This document shows positions 28,810 to 38,473 of a DNA stretch of 64,000 nucleotides, piece after piece; within the stretch, counting starts at the first letter, position 1, and each line of letters starts with the position of its first letter. Origin of the DNA: Rhizobiales bacterium 62-17 (GTDB lineage: Bacteria; Pseudomonadota; Alphaproteobacteria; Rhizobiales; Beijerinckiaceae). Both the position numbers and the translations under genes were made by a program. The stretch is taken from the NCBI GenBank assembly GCA_001898965.1, contig MKVW01000009.1, forward strand, positions 1,840,818 to 1,904,817. Reading direction: 5' to 3'. The notes under the pieces were generated by a model. It was given only the letters and a program-made list of their open reading frames with translations. It was not told the origin of the DNA and did not search any database.

Positions 28810-30348
28810 ATGTCGACACGACTTTGGCTGGCAGCCGCCGGTCTTGCAGCGCTGATGTCGGTGTCGCCAGCGGTCGCCCAGAAGGCGAAGGGCACGCTAC
28901 GTATCGCTTTCACCGATCCGATCAGCTCGGCGCTGCTTCACGATGATCCGAAGCCCGAAACGGGTCTCACGTCGGTGGCGGTGTTCGACACGCTGATCTG
29001 TTTCGATCGGACCAATGGCGAATTGAAGCCGATGCTGGCCTCGTCCTGGAAGCAGATCGACGACCGCACCATCGAAATGAAACTGCGCGAGGACGTGAAG
29101 TTTCATGACGGCTCGCCGTTCGATGCCGATGATGCCGTCTATACGCTCAACTGGCTGGTCGATCCGCGCAACAACATCCGCTTCGGCAGCAATTTCGACT
29201 GGCTGGAAAAAGCCGAGAAAATCGACCGCTTCACCATTCGCATTATCGCGAAATTTCCAAGCCCGCTGGCGATGCTGCGGCTCTCGTCCGGCGCGCCCAT
29301 GCTGCCGTCGGACAAGCACAGTGGCTTTGGCGAGAGCGGTGATTTTGGTCGCAAGTCGCCGATCGGCACCGGGGGCTATCGCGTCGAATATATCGATTCC
29401 ACCCGCGGCATCATGCTGGTGCGCAATCCCGATTATCCGCAAGGCGGCGCCTGCACGCCCAAGCCGACGATCGAGCGCGTGCATTTGATGCCGATCCCGG
29501 ATGCGCAAACCCAGATCGCGCAATTGATGACCGGTGGCGTCGATCTCATTCGCATCACCACCCGCGATCAGGCGGAAATGCTGGCCAGCAATCCAGCTTT
29601 CGCGGTCACCGCCAATCAGGCGATCACCTTCCACTACATGGCGATGGATGCGGTTGGGCGCGCGGGCAATGCCGCCTTGCAGAAGTTCGAGGTCCGCAAA
29701 GCGTTGATTCAGGCGCTCGATCGTGCGCGCATCGCCGCCAGCGTCGTGCCGGGCGGCGATGCGGTGAAGCCGGTCGATTCCTTCTGCTTTCCCATTCAGC
29801 GTGGCTGCGGCTTCACCAACAAGCCCTATGCTTACGATCTCGAGGCGGCGAAGAAGCTGCTGGCGGGGGCTGGCTATCCCAACGGCTTCGAGGTGGAGAT
29901 CAACGCCACGCCGGGCTCGCATGATCTCGGTGAAGCCATTGCCGGCGAGCTGCGACGCGTTGGTGTGCGCGCCACGGTTGCCCGGCTGACGTTCGGCGCC
30001 TATCGCCAGCGCCAGCGCGACGGCAAGCAGCAAATCCTCGTCGGCCAGTGGACCAATGGCGGCTTCCCGGATGTGTCAGGCACGGCCGATTTCTATTTCA
30101 ACAACGGCGATAGGGACTATTGGCGCGATCCGGAGATCGTCAAATGGGCCAAGGAGGCGCTGTCGACCCTGGATGAAGCCACCCGCCGCAGCCTCTACGC
30201 GCGGATTTTCGATCGGGCCAATGCCCAGGCCTATGTCCTGCCGATTTCGACCAAGCCAGATGTCTTCGTCCACACCCAGGATCTGGAGATTGCCACCGGC
30301 TCCCTCAATGTCTTCGGCAGCGAACTGTCGCTGATGCGCTGGAAATAG
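28810..30348 (+). CDS. ABC transporter substrate-binding protein, family 5 (peptide/opine/nickel type)
   Basis: 512 residues with a Sec signal peptide (to about residue 23, ...SVSPAVAQ). Family-5 hallmarks: VAVFDTLICFDRTNGELKPMLASSWKQIDDRTIEMKLREDVKFHDGSPFDADDAVYTLNWL, then FNNGDRDYWRDPEIVKWAKEALSTLDEATRRSLYARIFDRANAQAYVLPI near the C-terminus. Such receptors bind oligopeptides, opines, glutathione or metal chelates in the periplasm. No permease or ATPase genes are adjacent, so it is an orphan receptor. GGAGG precedes the ATG. Confidence 0.92.
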   Translation: MSTRLWLAAAGLAALMSVSPAVAQKAKGTLRIAFTDPISSALLHDDPKPETGLTSVAVFDTLICFDRTNGELKPMLASSWKQIDDRTIEMKLREDVKFHDGSPFDADDAVYTLNWLVDPRNNIRFGSNFDWLEKAEKIDRFTIRIIAKFPSPLAMLRLSSGAPMLPSDKHSGFGESGDFGRKSPIGTGGYRVEYIDSTRGIMLVRNPDYPQGGACTPKPTIERVHLMPIPDAQTQIAQLMTGGVDLIRITTRDQAEMLASNPAFAVTANQAITFHYMAMDAVGRAGNAALQKFEVRKALIQALDRARIAASVVPGGDAVKPVDSFCFPIQRGCGFTNKPYAYDLEAAKKLLAGAGYPNGFEVEINATPGSHDLGEAIAGELRRVGVRATVARLTFGAYRQRQRDGKQQILVGQWTNGGFPDVSGTADFYFNNGDRDYWRDPEIVKWAKEALSTLDEATRRSLYARIFDRANAQAYVLPISTKPDVFVHTQDLEIATGSLNVFGSELSLMRWK

Positions 30349-30386
30349 ACTTAAGACGGAGACCGCCGGTAAACGGTTGAGCTTGC

Positions 30387-30412
30387 GCCACTTTGGCACG
30401 GGAAAAAGTGGC
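30387..30412. terminator. Stem-loop after the family-5 receptor gene
   Basis: GCCACTTT and AAAGTGGC form a perfect 8-base stem around a 10-base loop, 39 bases after the receptor stop and ahead of hemA. There is no T-tract, so it may be a weak terminator or part of the hemA upstream region. Confidence 0.35.
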
Positions 30413-30578
30413 CGATTCTGGTCAAAACGGCGCGAGGTGAGACCATCTGTCCCTCGCGCCTCGACGGCAAAACATATATGTGATCAAATAATAGACGTTC
30501 TAAACTGCAGGCCTCGGTTGGTGCGACCGAGACCGGGCCGGACGCCGCAAGTCGTGGACGGGCGAGGACTGTTCTGAA

Positions 30579-31853
30579 ATGGATTACAGGCGTTTTTTCG
30601 GGGCCGCGATCGGCAGATTGAGAGACGAGGCCCGCTATCGCGTTTTTGCCGATTTGGAGCGTGACGCGAGCCGTTTTCCCCACGCCACCTGGTATCCCAA
30701 TGTTGGCGATCTGAGCGGCACGGCCCGCGACATCGTCATCTGGTGCTCCAACGACTATCTCGGCATGGGCCAACACCCAGTCGTGGTCGCCGCCACCACC
30801 GAAGCGGTGCTGCAGCATGGCGCCGGCGCCGGCGGCACCCGCAACATTTCCGGCAACAATCATCCGCTGGTGCGGCTTGAGGCGGAGCTCGCCGGCCTGC
30901 ACGGCAAGCAGGCGGCGCTCGCCTTCACCTCCGGTTGGATTTCCAATCTGGCCGCCATCGGCACCATCGCGCCGTTGCTGCCGAACTGCCTGATCATTTC
31001 CGACGCGCTGAACCACAATTCGATGATTGAGGGCATCAAGCGTTCGGGCTGCGAGAAGCAGATTTTCCGCCACAACGATCTCGTGCACCTGGAAGAGCTG
31101 CTCGATGAAGCCGGCCCCGACCGGCCCAAGCTGATCATCTTCGAGAGCCTGTATTCGATGGATGGCGACATCGCCCCGGTCGGCCGCATTGCCGAACTGG
31201 CGAAGAAATATGGCGCCATGACCTATGTGGACGAAGTCCATGCGGTGGGTATGTACGGCGACCACGGCGGCGGCATCTGCGAGCGCGAAGGCGTGATGAA
31301 CCAGATCGACGTGATCGAGGGCACGCTGGCCAAGGGCTTTGGCACGCTCGGCGGCTATATCGCTTCCGACAGCATCATCATCGACGCCGTGCGCAGCTAT
31401 GCGCCGTCCTTCATATTCACCACGGCGCTGCCGCCGGCCGTGGCCGCGGGCGCTCATGCCGCCGTGCGCCATCTGAAGACGTCCAGCGACGAGCGCCATC
31501 GCCAGCAGCGCCAGGTCGGCCTCACCAAAGCGGCGCTGCGCGCGGCCAATCTGCCGCTGATGGAGAACACGTCGCACATCGTGCCGCTGTTCGTCGGCGA
31601 CGCCGAACTGTGCAAGACGGCGAGCGACATGCTGCTGGAGCGCCACAACATCTATATCCAGCCGATCAATTATCCGACCGTCGCGCGTGGCACCGAGCGT
31701 CTGCGCATCACGCCGACGCCGCTGCATACGGAAGCGCATGTCGAGCATCTGGTCGAAGCCCTGCGCGACGTTTGGCAGCGTCTCGGCCTGCCGCGCAAGG
31801 TGCCGCACAATGTCTCGGCCACGGGCTTCGGCAATGTCGTAGCGGCCGAGTGA
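30579..31853 (+). CDS. hemA: 5-aminolevulinate synthase
   Basis: 424 residues. It condenses glycine with succinyl-CoA to give 5-aminolevulinate, the first step of tetrapyrrole synthesis by the Shemin pathway, which is characteristic of alphaproteobacteria. Seen: [73 protein letters not shown] and the PLP-binding Lys252 in [19 protein letters not shown] precedes the ATG by about ten bases. The gene is monocistronic, closed by a strong terminator. Confidence 0.98.
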   Translation: MDYRRFFGAAIGRLRDEARYRVFADLERDASRFPHATWYPNVGDLSGTARDIVIWCSNDYLGMGQHPVVVAATTEAVLQHGAGAGGTRNISGNNHPLVRLEAELAGLHGKQAALAFTSGWISNLAAIGTIAPLLPNCLIISDALNHNSMIEGIKRSGCEKQIFRHNDLVHLEELLDEAGPDRPKLIIFESLYSMDGDIAPVGRIAELAKKYGAMTYVDEVHAVGMYGDHGGGICEREGVMNQIDVIEGTLAKGFGTLGGYIASDSIIIDAVRSYAPSFIFTTALPPAVAAGAHAAVRHLKTSSDERHRQQRQVGLTKAALRAANLPLMENTSHIVPLFVGDAELCKTASDMLLERHNIYIQPINYPTVARGTERLRITPTPLHTEAHVEHLVEALRDVWQRLGLPRKVPHNVSATGFGNVVAAE

Positions 31854-31875
31854 TCAACGGTTGAAAGCGGAATGA

Positions 31876-31901
31876 AAAAGGGCTCCCGAAGGAGCCCTTT
31901 T
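31876..31901. terminator. Rho-independent terminator between hemA and mscL
   Basis: AAAAGGGCTCC, loop CGAA, GGAGCCCTTTT: an 11-base-pair stem with A and T runs at both ends. Bidirectional between convergent hemA and mscL. Confidence 0.85.
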
Positions 31902-31910
31902 ATTTTGCGC

Positions 31911-32324
31911 TTACTTCTTGGTCAGCGCGTCGCGAATTTCTTCGAGCAGGACTTCCGAACGGGGCGGGCCCGCAGGTGCGGCCGCCGGCTCCGGACCCTT
32001 CAATTTGTTCACCAGCTTGATGAAGAGGAAGATCACGAAGGCGAGCAGGATGAAGTTGATGCCGATGGTGATGAAATTGCCGACGGCGAGAACCGGCCCC
32101 TGTTTGCGGGCTTCCTCCAGGGCCGTGGCGGTCACGGCCTTGGACAAGGGGACGAACAGGTTCGAAAAATCGACCCCGCCGCCCGTCAGCACGGCGATAA
32201 TCGGCATGAAAATGTCGGCGACAAGTGAGTCGACGATTTTGCTGAAAGCCGCGCCAATGATGACACCGACCGCCAAGTCGATGACATTGCCGCGCATAAT
32301 GAATTTTTTGAATTCCTCAAACAT
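31911..32324 (-). CDS. mscL: Large-conductance mechanosensitive channel MscL
   Basis: 137 residues, the usual size. A homopentameric inner-membrane channel that opens under membrane tension to release osmolytes on osmotic downshift. Seen: N-terminal amphipathic [42 protein letters not shown] with the first membrane helix and pore constriction residues, a second helix around 75-97 ([23 protein letters not shown]), and a charged cytoplasmic C-terminal helix ending in [12 protein letters not shown]. Monocistronic, divergent from the large sensor kinase. Confidence 0.98.
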   Translation of the reverse strand: MFEEFKKFIMRGNVIDLAVGVIIGAAFSKIVDSLVADIFMPIIAVLTGGGVDFSNLFVPLSKAVTATALEEARKQGPVLAVGNFITIGINFILLAFVIFLFIKLVNKLKGPEPAAAPAGPPRSEVLLEEIRDALTKK

Positions 32325-32563
32325 CTGAAATCCCCGTGTCTGCCCATACGGATTCGCTGCTTGTCCCGCCGCGAAGGTTGCAGGCTACCACCGGTCGGCA
32401 CCCTCGAAAACCCGTGTGCCATCGCTGCCTGTGCTAAACTCGGGCTCAAATGCCGAGAAAAGCCGTCCCTGTAAGAGGTTCCAGGCAAAATCACGTTTCT
32501 AACGATAGCCGATTTGCTCTAGATTTCTGGCAGGGGCTTGGGGCGGGGAGCACGAAGGGAACC

Positions 32564-35500
32564 ATGAGCGCGGGCGGCGCAGCCATTCTGACGGGGCTGC
32601 TTTATCTTTGCGGCCTCTTTGCCGTGGCTCATTATGGCGACACCTCCGGTCGCCATTTCATTTCCTCTCGCGCCCGTCCGATCATTTATGCGCTGACATT
32701 AGCGGTCTATTGCACCTCCTGGACCTTTTTCGGCTCCGTCGGCCTGGCGTCGCAGAGCGGGCTGGAATTCCTGCCGATCTATATCGGGCCGTTCATCGTC
32801 ATCGGTCTGCTGTCGCCTCTGGTGCTGCGCATCGTCCGTCTGGCCAAGGCCCAGAACATTACCTCGGTCGCCGACTTCGTCGCCTCCCGCTATGGCAAGT
32901 CCGATCAGGTGGCCCGGGTGGTGACGATCATCTGCGTCATCGGCGCGGTGCCCTATATCGCCCTGCAATTGAAAGCCATCTCCAGCTCCGTCGTCATGGT
33001 GCTCGACTCGCTCGATGCCGGACATGTAATGGCGTCGGGTGCGACCGCCGGTCCGCTGGCTTTGATCGTCGCGCTCTTGCTCGCCTGTTTCGCCATGGCC
33101 TTCGGGACGCGCAACATCGATGCGACCGAGCACCAGGACGGTCTGGTGCTGGCCATCGCCATGGAATCCCTGGTCAAGCTGATCGCCTTCCTGCTGGTCG
33201 GCATTTATGTGACCTGGTGGATGTTCGACGGTCTGGCCGATCTCAGCATGAGGGCGGCGGAGAATGTCGCCATCAAAACCGATCTCGGCAAACAGCCCGA
33301 TGCGCCAGTGTGGATCATCACCACTTTGCTGTCGGCCTGTGTGATCATTCTGCTGCCGCGCCAGTTTCATGTCACCGTGGTCGAGAACCGCGACGAGAAG
33401 GACGTCAAGACAGCGGCCTGGCTTTTTCCGCTCTATCTCGTTCTGATCAATCTTTTCGTCATTCCGCTCGCCATCGCCGGCCGATTGATCTTTGCCGACG
33501 GTTCGATCGACCGCGACATGACGGTTCTGGCTTTGCCGCTGCATTCTGGCGCCAGCACCATCGCTGTCATTACCATGGTGGGGGGCCTGTCGGCCGCCAC
33601 CGCGATGGTGATCGTCGCCTCCATCGCCCTGTCGATCATGATCTCCAACGATCTGGTGATGCCGCTCCTGTTGCGCGGTCGCTCGACGCGCGAACGCATC
33701 GAGGCGGGCGATCCGGTGTCGCTCATTCTGGTGATAAGGCGCAGTGCCATCGTCGTCATAACGCTGCTGGCCTATATCTATTTCATCTATTCGGCGCCAT
33801 CGGCATTGGCATCGATCGGTCTGCTCTCCTTCGCCGCGATCAGCCAGATCGCACCGGCCTTTTTCGGCGGTTTGTTCTGGACGCGGGCGACGGCACGTGG
33901 CGCGCTCGCGGGCCTGCTGACCGGTATTTTCATCTGGGCCTATACGCTGCTGCTGCCGTCGCTTGCCACCGAAACTTCGTGGCTGGCCAGTATCGTCGCC
34001 AATGGCCCGCTTGGCCTCGTTCCGCTGAAGCCGACGGCGCTCTTTGGCGTCGAACTGCCGCAACTCGTGCATGGCGTGGTGTGGAGCCTGGCGGCCAATA
34101 TCGTGGCCTTCGTCTTCTTTTCCCTGTCGCGGCACACGACGACGATTGAGCGACTGCAGGCCAATATCTTTGTCGGCGCTTCGCCTGCCGCGCCGATGTC
34201 GCAAACCCTGCGGCTCTGGGGCGCCAATGTCACGGTGAGCGAGTTGGAAGATGCGGTGGCCCGCTATCTCGGTGGTCCGCAGACCCGCCGCTCGTTCGAG
34301 GAATTCATGGTGGCGCGTGGCGCGACGCTTACGCCGACGCAAGAAGCCGACATTCACCTGCTACGCTATGCGGAACATCTACTGGCGTCCGCCATCGGTG
34401 CGTCTTCGTCGCGTCTTGTTTTGTCGTTACTGTTGCGCCGACGTAACCTGTCACGCGACGCCGCTCTTAAGTTGATCGACGAAGCCTCCGCCACGCTGCA
34501 ATACAATCGAGACCTGTTGCAGCACGCGCTCGACTTCGCGCGCCAGGGCATCACCGTCTTCGATCGCGATCTCAGGTTGATCTGCTGGAATCGCGAATTC
34601 CGCGACATCTTCGAAATTCCGCCCGATCGCATCCGCACCGGCATGGGCCTGGAGGAGGTCGTGCGGTTCAACGCCGAGCGCGGCATTTATGGCGAAGGTC
34701 CGATCGACAGCCATGTCGCGACGCGTATCGAACTGCTCGTCAATGAAGCCGATCCCGTGCGGCTGCGCCTGTATCATTCCGGCGATACCATCGAGGTCCG
34801 CTCCGCCCGCATGCCCGATGGCGGTATCGTCACGACCTATACGGATGTCACCCAGGCGGTGGCGGCGGAGGAGGCGTTGGAGCGTACCAACGAAACGCTC
34901 GAACAGCGCGTGCGCCAGCGTACCGAAGAACTGGTGCGGCTGAACCGTGAGCTGGAGCGCGCGAAACTCTTGGCCGACGAAGCCAATCTGTCGAAGACGC
35001 GCTTTCTTGCCGCCGCCAGCCACGACATTTTGCAGCCGTTGAACGCGGCGCGCCTTTATGCGACTTCGCTGCTCGAGCGCACCCGCGATGTCGAAGTGGC
35101 GGGCGCGAACGGTGCGTCGGCTTTGGCCTCCAATCTCGATTTGTCGCTGGAGGCGGTCGAGGAAATTCTAACGGCGCTGCTCGACATCTCGCGCCTCGAT
35201 GCGGGCGCCATGAAAGCGGAACGATCGGTCTTTCCGATCGAGGAATTGTTGGCGCAATTGCGTGTCGAATTCGCGCCGCTGGCGGCGGAAAAAGGTTTGA
35301 AGCTGACCTTCATGCCATGCGCGCTCAGCGTTCTTTCCGATCGCCGTCTGTTGCGCCGCCTGCTGCAGAACCTGATCTCCAACGCCATCAAATATACGCC
35401 GAAGGGCAGGGTGATCGTCGGCTGCCGCCGGCGCGGCAGCGAATTGCGGATCGAGGTTTGGGATACGGGCATCGGCATTCCTGAGAGCAAGCAGGGCGAC

Positions 35501-36112
35501 ATTTTCCGCGAATTCGAGCGGTTGGATGCCGCCGCCCGCACGGCGCGCGGTTTGGGCCTCGGGCTTTCCATCGTCGAGCGCATCAGCCGTGTTCTCGATC
35601 ATCCGATCTCGCTGGCGTCACGACCAGGCATCGGTTCGGTGTTCCGCGTGCCGGTGCCTGTCGCGGTGGGTGCGCCGGTGTTGCACCGGGCCGAGCCATC
35701 ATCGCAGGCGCCAAGCCCGCATCTGCCCCTGCATGGCATGAAGGTACTGGCGATCGACAACGAACCGCGCATTCTCGACGGTCTGCAAATCCTGTTGTCG
35801 GGTTGGGGCTGCACGGTGATGACGGCCGCCGATGCCAAGGAAGCCATGCAGGCCCTGGCGCATGGCGAGGCGCCGGATGTGCTGCTGGCCGACTATCATC
35901 TCGATGAAGGCGATGGCCTGGCCTGCGTCGCGGCGGTGCGCGTACGTCTCGGCAAATATGTGCCCGCCGTCTTGATCACCGCCGACCGTTCGCCGGAGGT
36001 GCGCGATCTTTGCACCGAGCAGAATGTACGTCTGCTCAATAAGCCCGTGCGCCCGGCAGCGCTGCGCGCTTTGCTCAGCCAATGGCGCGTTCTGCAGCAG
36101 GCGGCTGAATAG
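32564..36112 (+). CDS. Hybrid sensor histidine kinase with SLC5-like transporter domain, PAS and receiver domains
   Basis: 1182 residues from the ATG at 32564; an in-frame start at 32450 would add 38 residues without features. Domains: about 1-560 a sodium/solute-symporter-like region of about twelve or more helices (YALTLAVYCTSWTFFGSVGLA, KAQNITSVADFVASRYGK, TLLSACVIILLPRQFHVTVVENRDEKDVKTAAWLFPLYL); a linker; a PAS domain (FARQGITVFDRDLRLICWNREFRDIF); a coiled-coil; a kinase core with His820 (AAASHDILQPLNAARLY), LLQNLISNAIKYTPKG and GLGLGLSIVERISR; and a C-terminal receiver with Asp1110 (LLADYHLDEGDG). The type is known as NahK/ErcS'- or CbrA-like. It may sense a transported nutrient. No cognate regulator gene is adjacent. 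Confidence 0.93.
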   Translation: MSAGGAAILTGLLYLCGLFAVAHYGDTSGRHFISSRARPIIYALTLAVYCTSWTFFGSVGLASQSGLEFLPIYIGPFIVIGLLSPLVLRIVRLAKAQNITSVADFVASRYGKSDQVARVVTIICVIGAVPYIALQLKAISSSVVMVLDSLDAGHVMASGATAGPLALIVALLLACFAMAFGTRNIDATEHQDGLVLAIAMESLVKLIAFLLVGIYVTWWMFDGLADLSMRAAENVAIKTDLGKQPDAPVWIITTLLSACVIILLPRQFHVTVVENRDEKDVKTAAWLFPLYLVLINLFVIPLAIAGRLIFADGSIDRDMTVLALPLHSGASTIAVITMVGGLSAATAMVIVASIALSIMISNDLVMPLLLRGRSTRERIEAGDPVSLILVIRRSAIVVITLLAYIYFIYSAPSALASIGLLSFAAISQIAPAFFGGLFWTRATARGALAGLLTGIFIWAYTLLLPSLATETSWLASIVANGPLGLVPLKPTALFGVELPQLVHGVVWSLAANIVAFVFFSLSRHTTTIERLQANIFVGASPAAPMSQTLRLWGANVTVSELEDAVARYLGGPQTRRSFEEFMVARGATLTPTQEADIHLLRYAEHLLASAIGASSSRLVLSLLLRRRNLSRDAALKLIDEASATLQYNRDLLQHALDFARQGITVFDRDLRLICWNREFRDIFEIPPDRIRTGMGLEEVVRFNAERGIYGEGPIDSHVATRIELLVNEADPVRLRLYHSGDTIEVRSARMPDGGIVTTYTDVTQAVAAEEALERTNETLEQRVRQRTEELVRLNRELERAKLLADEANLSKTRFLAAASHDILQPLNAARLYATSLLERTRDVEVAGANGASALASNLDLSLEAVEEILTALLDISRLDAGAMKAERSVFPIEELLAQLRVEFAPLAAEKGLKLTFMPCALSVLSDRRLLRRLLQNLISNAIKYTPKGRVIVGCRRRGSELRIEVWDTGIGIPESKQGDIFREFERLDAAARTARGLGLGLSIVERISRVLDHPISLASRPGIGSVFRVPVPVAVGAPVLHRAEPSSQAPSPHLPLHGMKVLAIDNEPRILDGLQILLSGWGCTVMTAADAKEAMQALAHGEAPDVLLADYHLDEGDGLACVAAVRVRLGKYVPAVLITADRSPEVRDLCTEQNVRLLNKPVRPAALRALLSQWRVLQQAAE

Positions 36113-36424
36113 GCTGGATCGGCGAAATGTCGCATTTGACTTTCCGCCGTGAATATCCAAGTCTTCGGGCATCATGTTGAAGTTCACAGCTCTTCGCGCA
36201 GGTCTTCTGCGCTCCGGTAATCTCATCGCAGGTTTCTAGCCTCGGGTTCGGGTGTGCGTCGTCGCTCCGAGCTCGGGGATCGACACGTGCCAAGCTGCTG
36301 AAATCGACTTCATGAATTTCGGCCTTCTGGGCCTCTGACACGACGCGTTTTCCAAAAATTCATCGCTCGTCCGCTGCTGTCCCGCAGGGCGCTTGCTTGT
36401 CGTGTTTTCAGAAAGGAAATGCAT
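36113..36424. other. 312-base intergenic region between the hybrid kinase and rnk
   Basis: No gene, repeat or strong hairpin recognised. It should contain the rnk promoter; the only clear element is AAAGGA (36412-36417) ahead of the two in-frame ATGs at 36419 and 36425. Confidence 0.6.
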
Positions 36425-36832
36425 ATGGCTATTGAACGCAAACCCCGGATTGTTCTAACGGCCCAAGATCATGAACGCCTATCGATTTTAGCCCGCACAG
36501 CCAGCAGCGCCATGCAAGATGCCACCATTGCGCTCACCGGCGAACTCGATCGTGCCCATGTGCTCGCCAAGGGACGCTATCCCGAGCACACGGTTTTCAT
36601 GGGCTGCGAAGTCGAGTTTCGTGACGACACGACCGGCAAGGTGCAGACGGTGACATTGGTCTATCCCGGCGAAGCCGATATTTCACAGGGCAAGATCTCG
36701 GTGCTCACGCCGATCGGCGCAGCCCTGATCGGCATGCGCGCGGGACATTCGATCACTTGGGAAACGCGCGCCGGCGATCTCAAACGTTTGACGGTCATCG
36801 ATGTGCGCGAGCCGAAAGAAGCGGGCCTGTGA
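36425..36832 (+). CDS. rnk: Rnk-like nucleoside diphosphate kinase regulator (GreA/GreB C-terminal domain)
   Basis: 135 residues. The C-terminal part (about 45-130) is the GreA/GreB FKBP-like domain: NTVFMG-type segment HTVFMGCEVEFRDDTTGKVQTVTLVYPGEADISQGKISVLTPIGAALIGMRAGHSITW. The short N-terminal part replaces the Gre coiled-coil, as in Rnk, which binds RNA polymerase and was first noted for effects on nucleoside diphosphate kinase. Two ATGs lie six bases apart; the second (36425) has the better spacing to AAGGA, so I chose it. Confidence 0.88.
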   Translation: MAIERKPRIVLTAQDHERLSILARTASSAMQDATIALTGELDRAHVLAKGRYPEHTVFMGCEVEFRDDTTGKVQTVTLVYPGEADISQGKISVLTPIGAALIGMRAGHSITWETRAGDLKRLTVIDVREPKEAGL

Positions 36833-36838
36833 CAGGCG

Positions 36839-37675
36839 CTACTCTTTGACGAACATCAATACGAAGCGGTCGCTCTCGCCGATGGCGGCATATTTGGTGC
36901 GATTCTTGTCGCCTTCGCGATAGGTCGGTGGGAGCGACCAGACACCTTCTGGATAGTCCTTGGTGTCTTTCGGATTGGCCTTTACTTCGGACGTGCCGAT
37001 CAGTTTGAAGCCCGCCTTCTCGATCAGGGCGATGGCAAAATCCTGGCGCACATAGCCGGTGCGCATCTGCGCCTCTTGCGACTGGTCGGTGCGGCCGCGA
37101 TGGTCGGCGACACCCAGGATGCCGCCGGGCTTCAATGCTTTGCGGAAAGCCTTCAACGCGCCATCGATCTCGTTGCGGTCGAGCCAATTGTGCAGATTGC
37201 GGAAGGTGAGGACGAGGTCGGCGCTCTCAGGCGGCGCGATATCGTAGCGATCGGCGAAGAACTTCGTCACCTGCACCTTGCCGAAGGTCGCGGGATCGTC
37301 GGCATATTTCTTCAGCATGCGGGCGTGGTCTTGCAGATAGCCGGGCGAGGCGTTCTCGTCGCGGCCAGCGGTGATGTAGAGGCCCTTGTCGCGCACGTAA
37401 GGCGCGATGATCTCGGTCCAATAGCCGGCGCTGCCGGGCAAGACTTCCACCACCATGCTGTCTGGCCGCAGGCCAAAGAACTTCAGCACTTCATAGGGCT
37501 TGCGATATTGGTCGCGCGCCGTGTTGGCGGGGCTGCGCTGCGGCCCGGCGATGAGTTCGGCCAGACGGTCGCTGGATTGCGCCAGGGCCGCGGGCGTGGC
37601 GAGCAGGGCCAGCAAGGCAACGAGGAGGCCGGCCCGCCAGCCGTTCGGCTTCTTGCAGAATGTCTTGGCTTGCAT
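36839..37675 (-). CDS. Exported class I SAM-dependent methyltransferase-fold protein
   Basis: 278 residues. A clear Sec-type signal peptide occupies the first 33 residues (basic start, LLVALLALLATPAALAQ). The mature part has a Rossmann-like methyltransferase fold: motif I VVEVLPGSAGYWTEIIAPYV, motif II-like KGLYITAGRD, an acidic post-II segment, motif IV DLVLTFRNLHNWL and GALKAFRKALKPGGILGVADHRG. SAM is not expected in the periplasm, so either the fold has another role there or the protein is retained in the cytoplasm. Convergent with rnk, and followed on the same strand by nothing close. Substrate unknown. Confidence 0.85.
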   Translation of the reverse strand: MQAKTFCKKPNGWRAGLLVALLALLATPAALAQSSDRLAELIAGPQRSPANTARDQYRKPYEVLKFFGLRPDSMVVEVLPGSAGYWTEIIAPYVRDKGLYITAGRDENASPGYLQDHARMLKKYADDPATFGKVQVTKFFADRYDIAPPESADLVLTFRNLHNWLDRNEIDGALKAFRKALKPGGILGVADHRGRTDQSQEAQMRTGYVRQDFAIALIEKAGFKLIGTSEVKANPKDTKDYPEGVWSLPPTYREGDKNRTKYAAIGESDRFVLMFVKE

Positions 37676-37758
37676 GGCGTCCTCTAGCTTGATTGCAGCG
37701 CGTCGTGCTCAGTGAAGCGCGCGCGCGGAAAAATTGCAAAGCTGGAGGCAGGACGTCG

Positions 37759-38097
37759 TTAGTGTTTCGACGGCGGCGACATTAGCGGCAGAGCGGCGAA
37801 CTGTGCCCGCGCCTGTGCCGCTTCGTCCCGCGCATGGCGCGCGTCGCTGCGCGCTTCCTTGGCCGCGCGCCGATGCTTGCCTTGGCCAAACCAGGTAGCG
37901 CAGCCGCCCAGCACGACGCCGATCATGACCGAAACGAAGACGATCAAAAATAACGGCGCTTGGATCTGCATCGCCCAGTCGCCGAGCAGGCCCGTCGGAT
38001 CAAGGACGAAGGGAACGCTGTGCCGATTGGCCACCGCAAAGACGACAGCGATCGCGGCGACCGGAAGGAAAACGAGCCATCTCAGCGCGCGCTTCAT
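37759..38097 (-). CDS. lapA: LapA domain-containing inner-membrane protein
   Basis: 112 residues with two membrane helices (about 8-24 and 46-67) and a basic, Ala-rich cytoplasmic coiled-coil (GQGKHRRAAKEARSDARHARDEAAQARAQF). FAVANRHSVPFVLDPTG and VSVMIGVVLGGCATWF match the LapA/YciS lipopolysaccharide assembly protein A family. It follows ihfB by 24 bases, the usual order sppA-ihfB-lapA in Rhizobiales. LapA works in regulating lipopolysaccharide synthesis in enterobacteria; its role here is less certain. Confidence 0.85.
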   Translation of the reverse strand: MKRALRWLVFLPVAAIAVVFAVANRHSVPFVLDPTGLLGDWAMQIQAPLFLIVFVSVMIGVVLGGCATWFGQGKHRRAAKEARSDARHARDEAAQARAQFAALPLMSPPSKH

Positions 38098-38121
38098 GCT
38101 CCGTGCTCCGTACGCGACACG

Positions 38122-38409
38122 CTAGTGTCCGTCGGTGTTGAGACGCTCGCGCATTTCCTTGCCCGTCTTGAAGAAGGGCACCGACTTCTGTTCGACGGAC
38201 ACGTGTTCGCCGGTGCGCGGATTGCGGCCGACGCGGGCGTCGCGACGCTTCACCGAGAAGGCTCCGAAGCCACGCAGCTCGACACGATCACCGCGCGACA
38301 GCGCATTGGTGATCTCGCCGAGGATCGCATTGACGATATTCTCCACGTCCCGGTGATAGAGATGCGGATTCTTATCGGCAATTCGTTGGACCAGTTCGGA
38401 CTTGATCAT
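38122..38409 (-). CDS. ihfB: Integration host factor subunit beta
   Basis: 95 residues of the HU/IHF family. [30 protein letters not shown] and the DNA-bending arm [24 protein letters not shown] identify it, with the Pro of RNPRTG that intercalates into [18 protein letters not shown] is the usual end. The sequence and the position beside sppA and rpsA indicate the beta subunit, not HU. It pairs with IhfA to bend DNA at promoters and replication or recombination sites. Confidence 0.96.
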   Translation of the reverse strand: MIKSELVQRIADKNPHLYHRDVENIVNAILGEITNALSRGDRVELRGFGAFSVKRRDARVGRNPRTGEHVSVEQKSVPFFKTGKEMRERLNTDGH

Positions 38410-38473
38410 GGACGCCTTTCCCTCGGTCTAGCTAGAGCTTGCAAATTGGCAATAATTGCAATCATTTCAATCG

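Noticed and set aside
30481..30510. FNR/FixK box upstream of hemA (TGTGATCAAAT)
   Set aside because: TGATCA is present, but the TTGAT-N4-ATCAA spacing is not.
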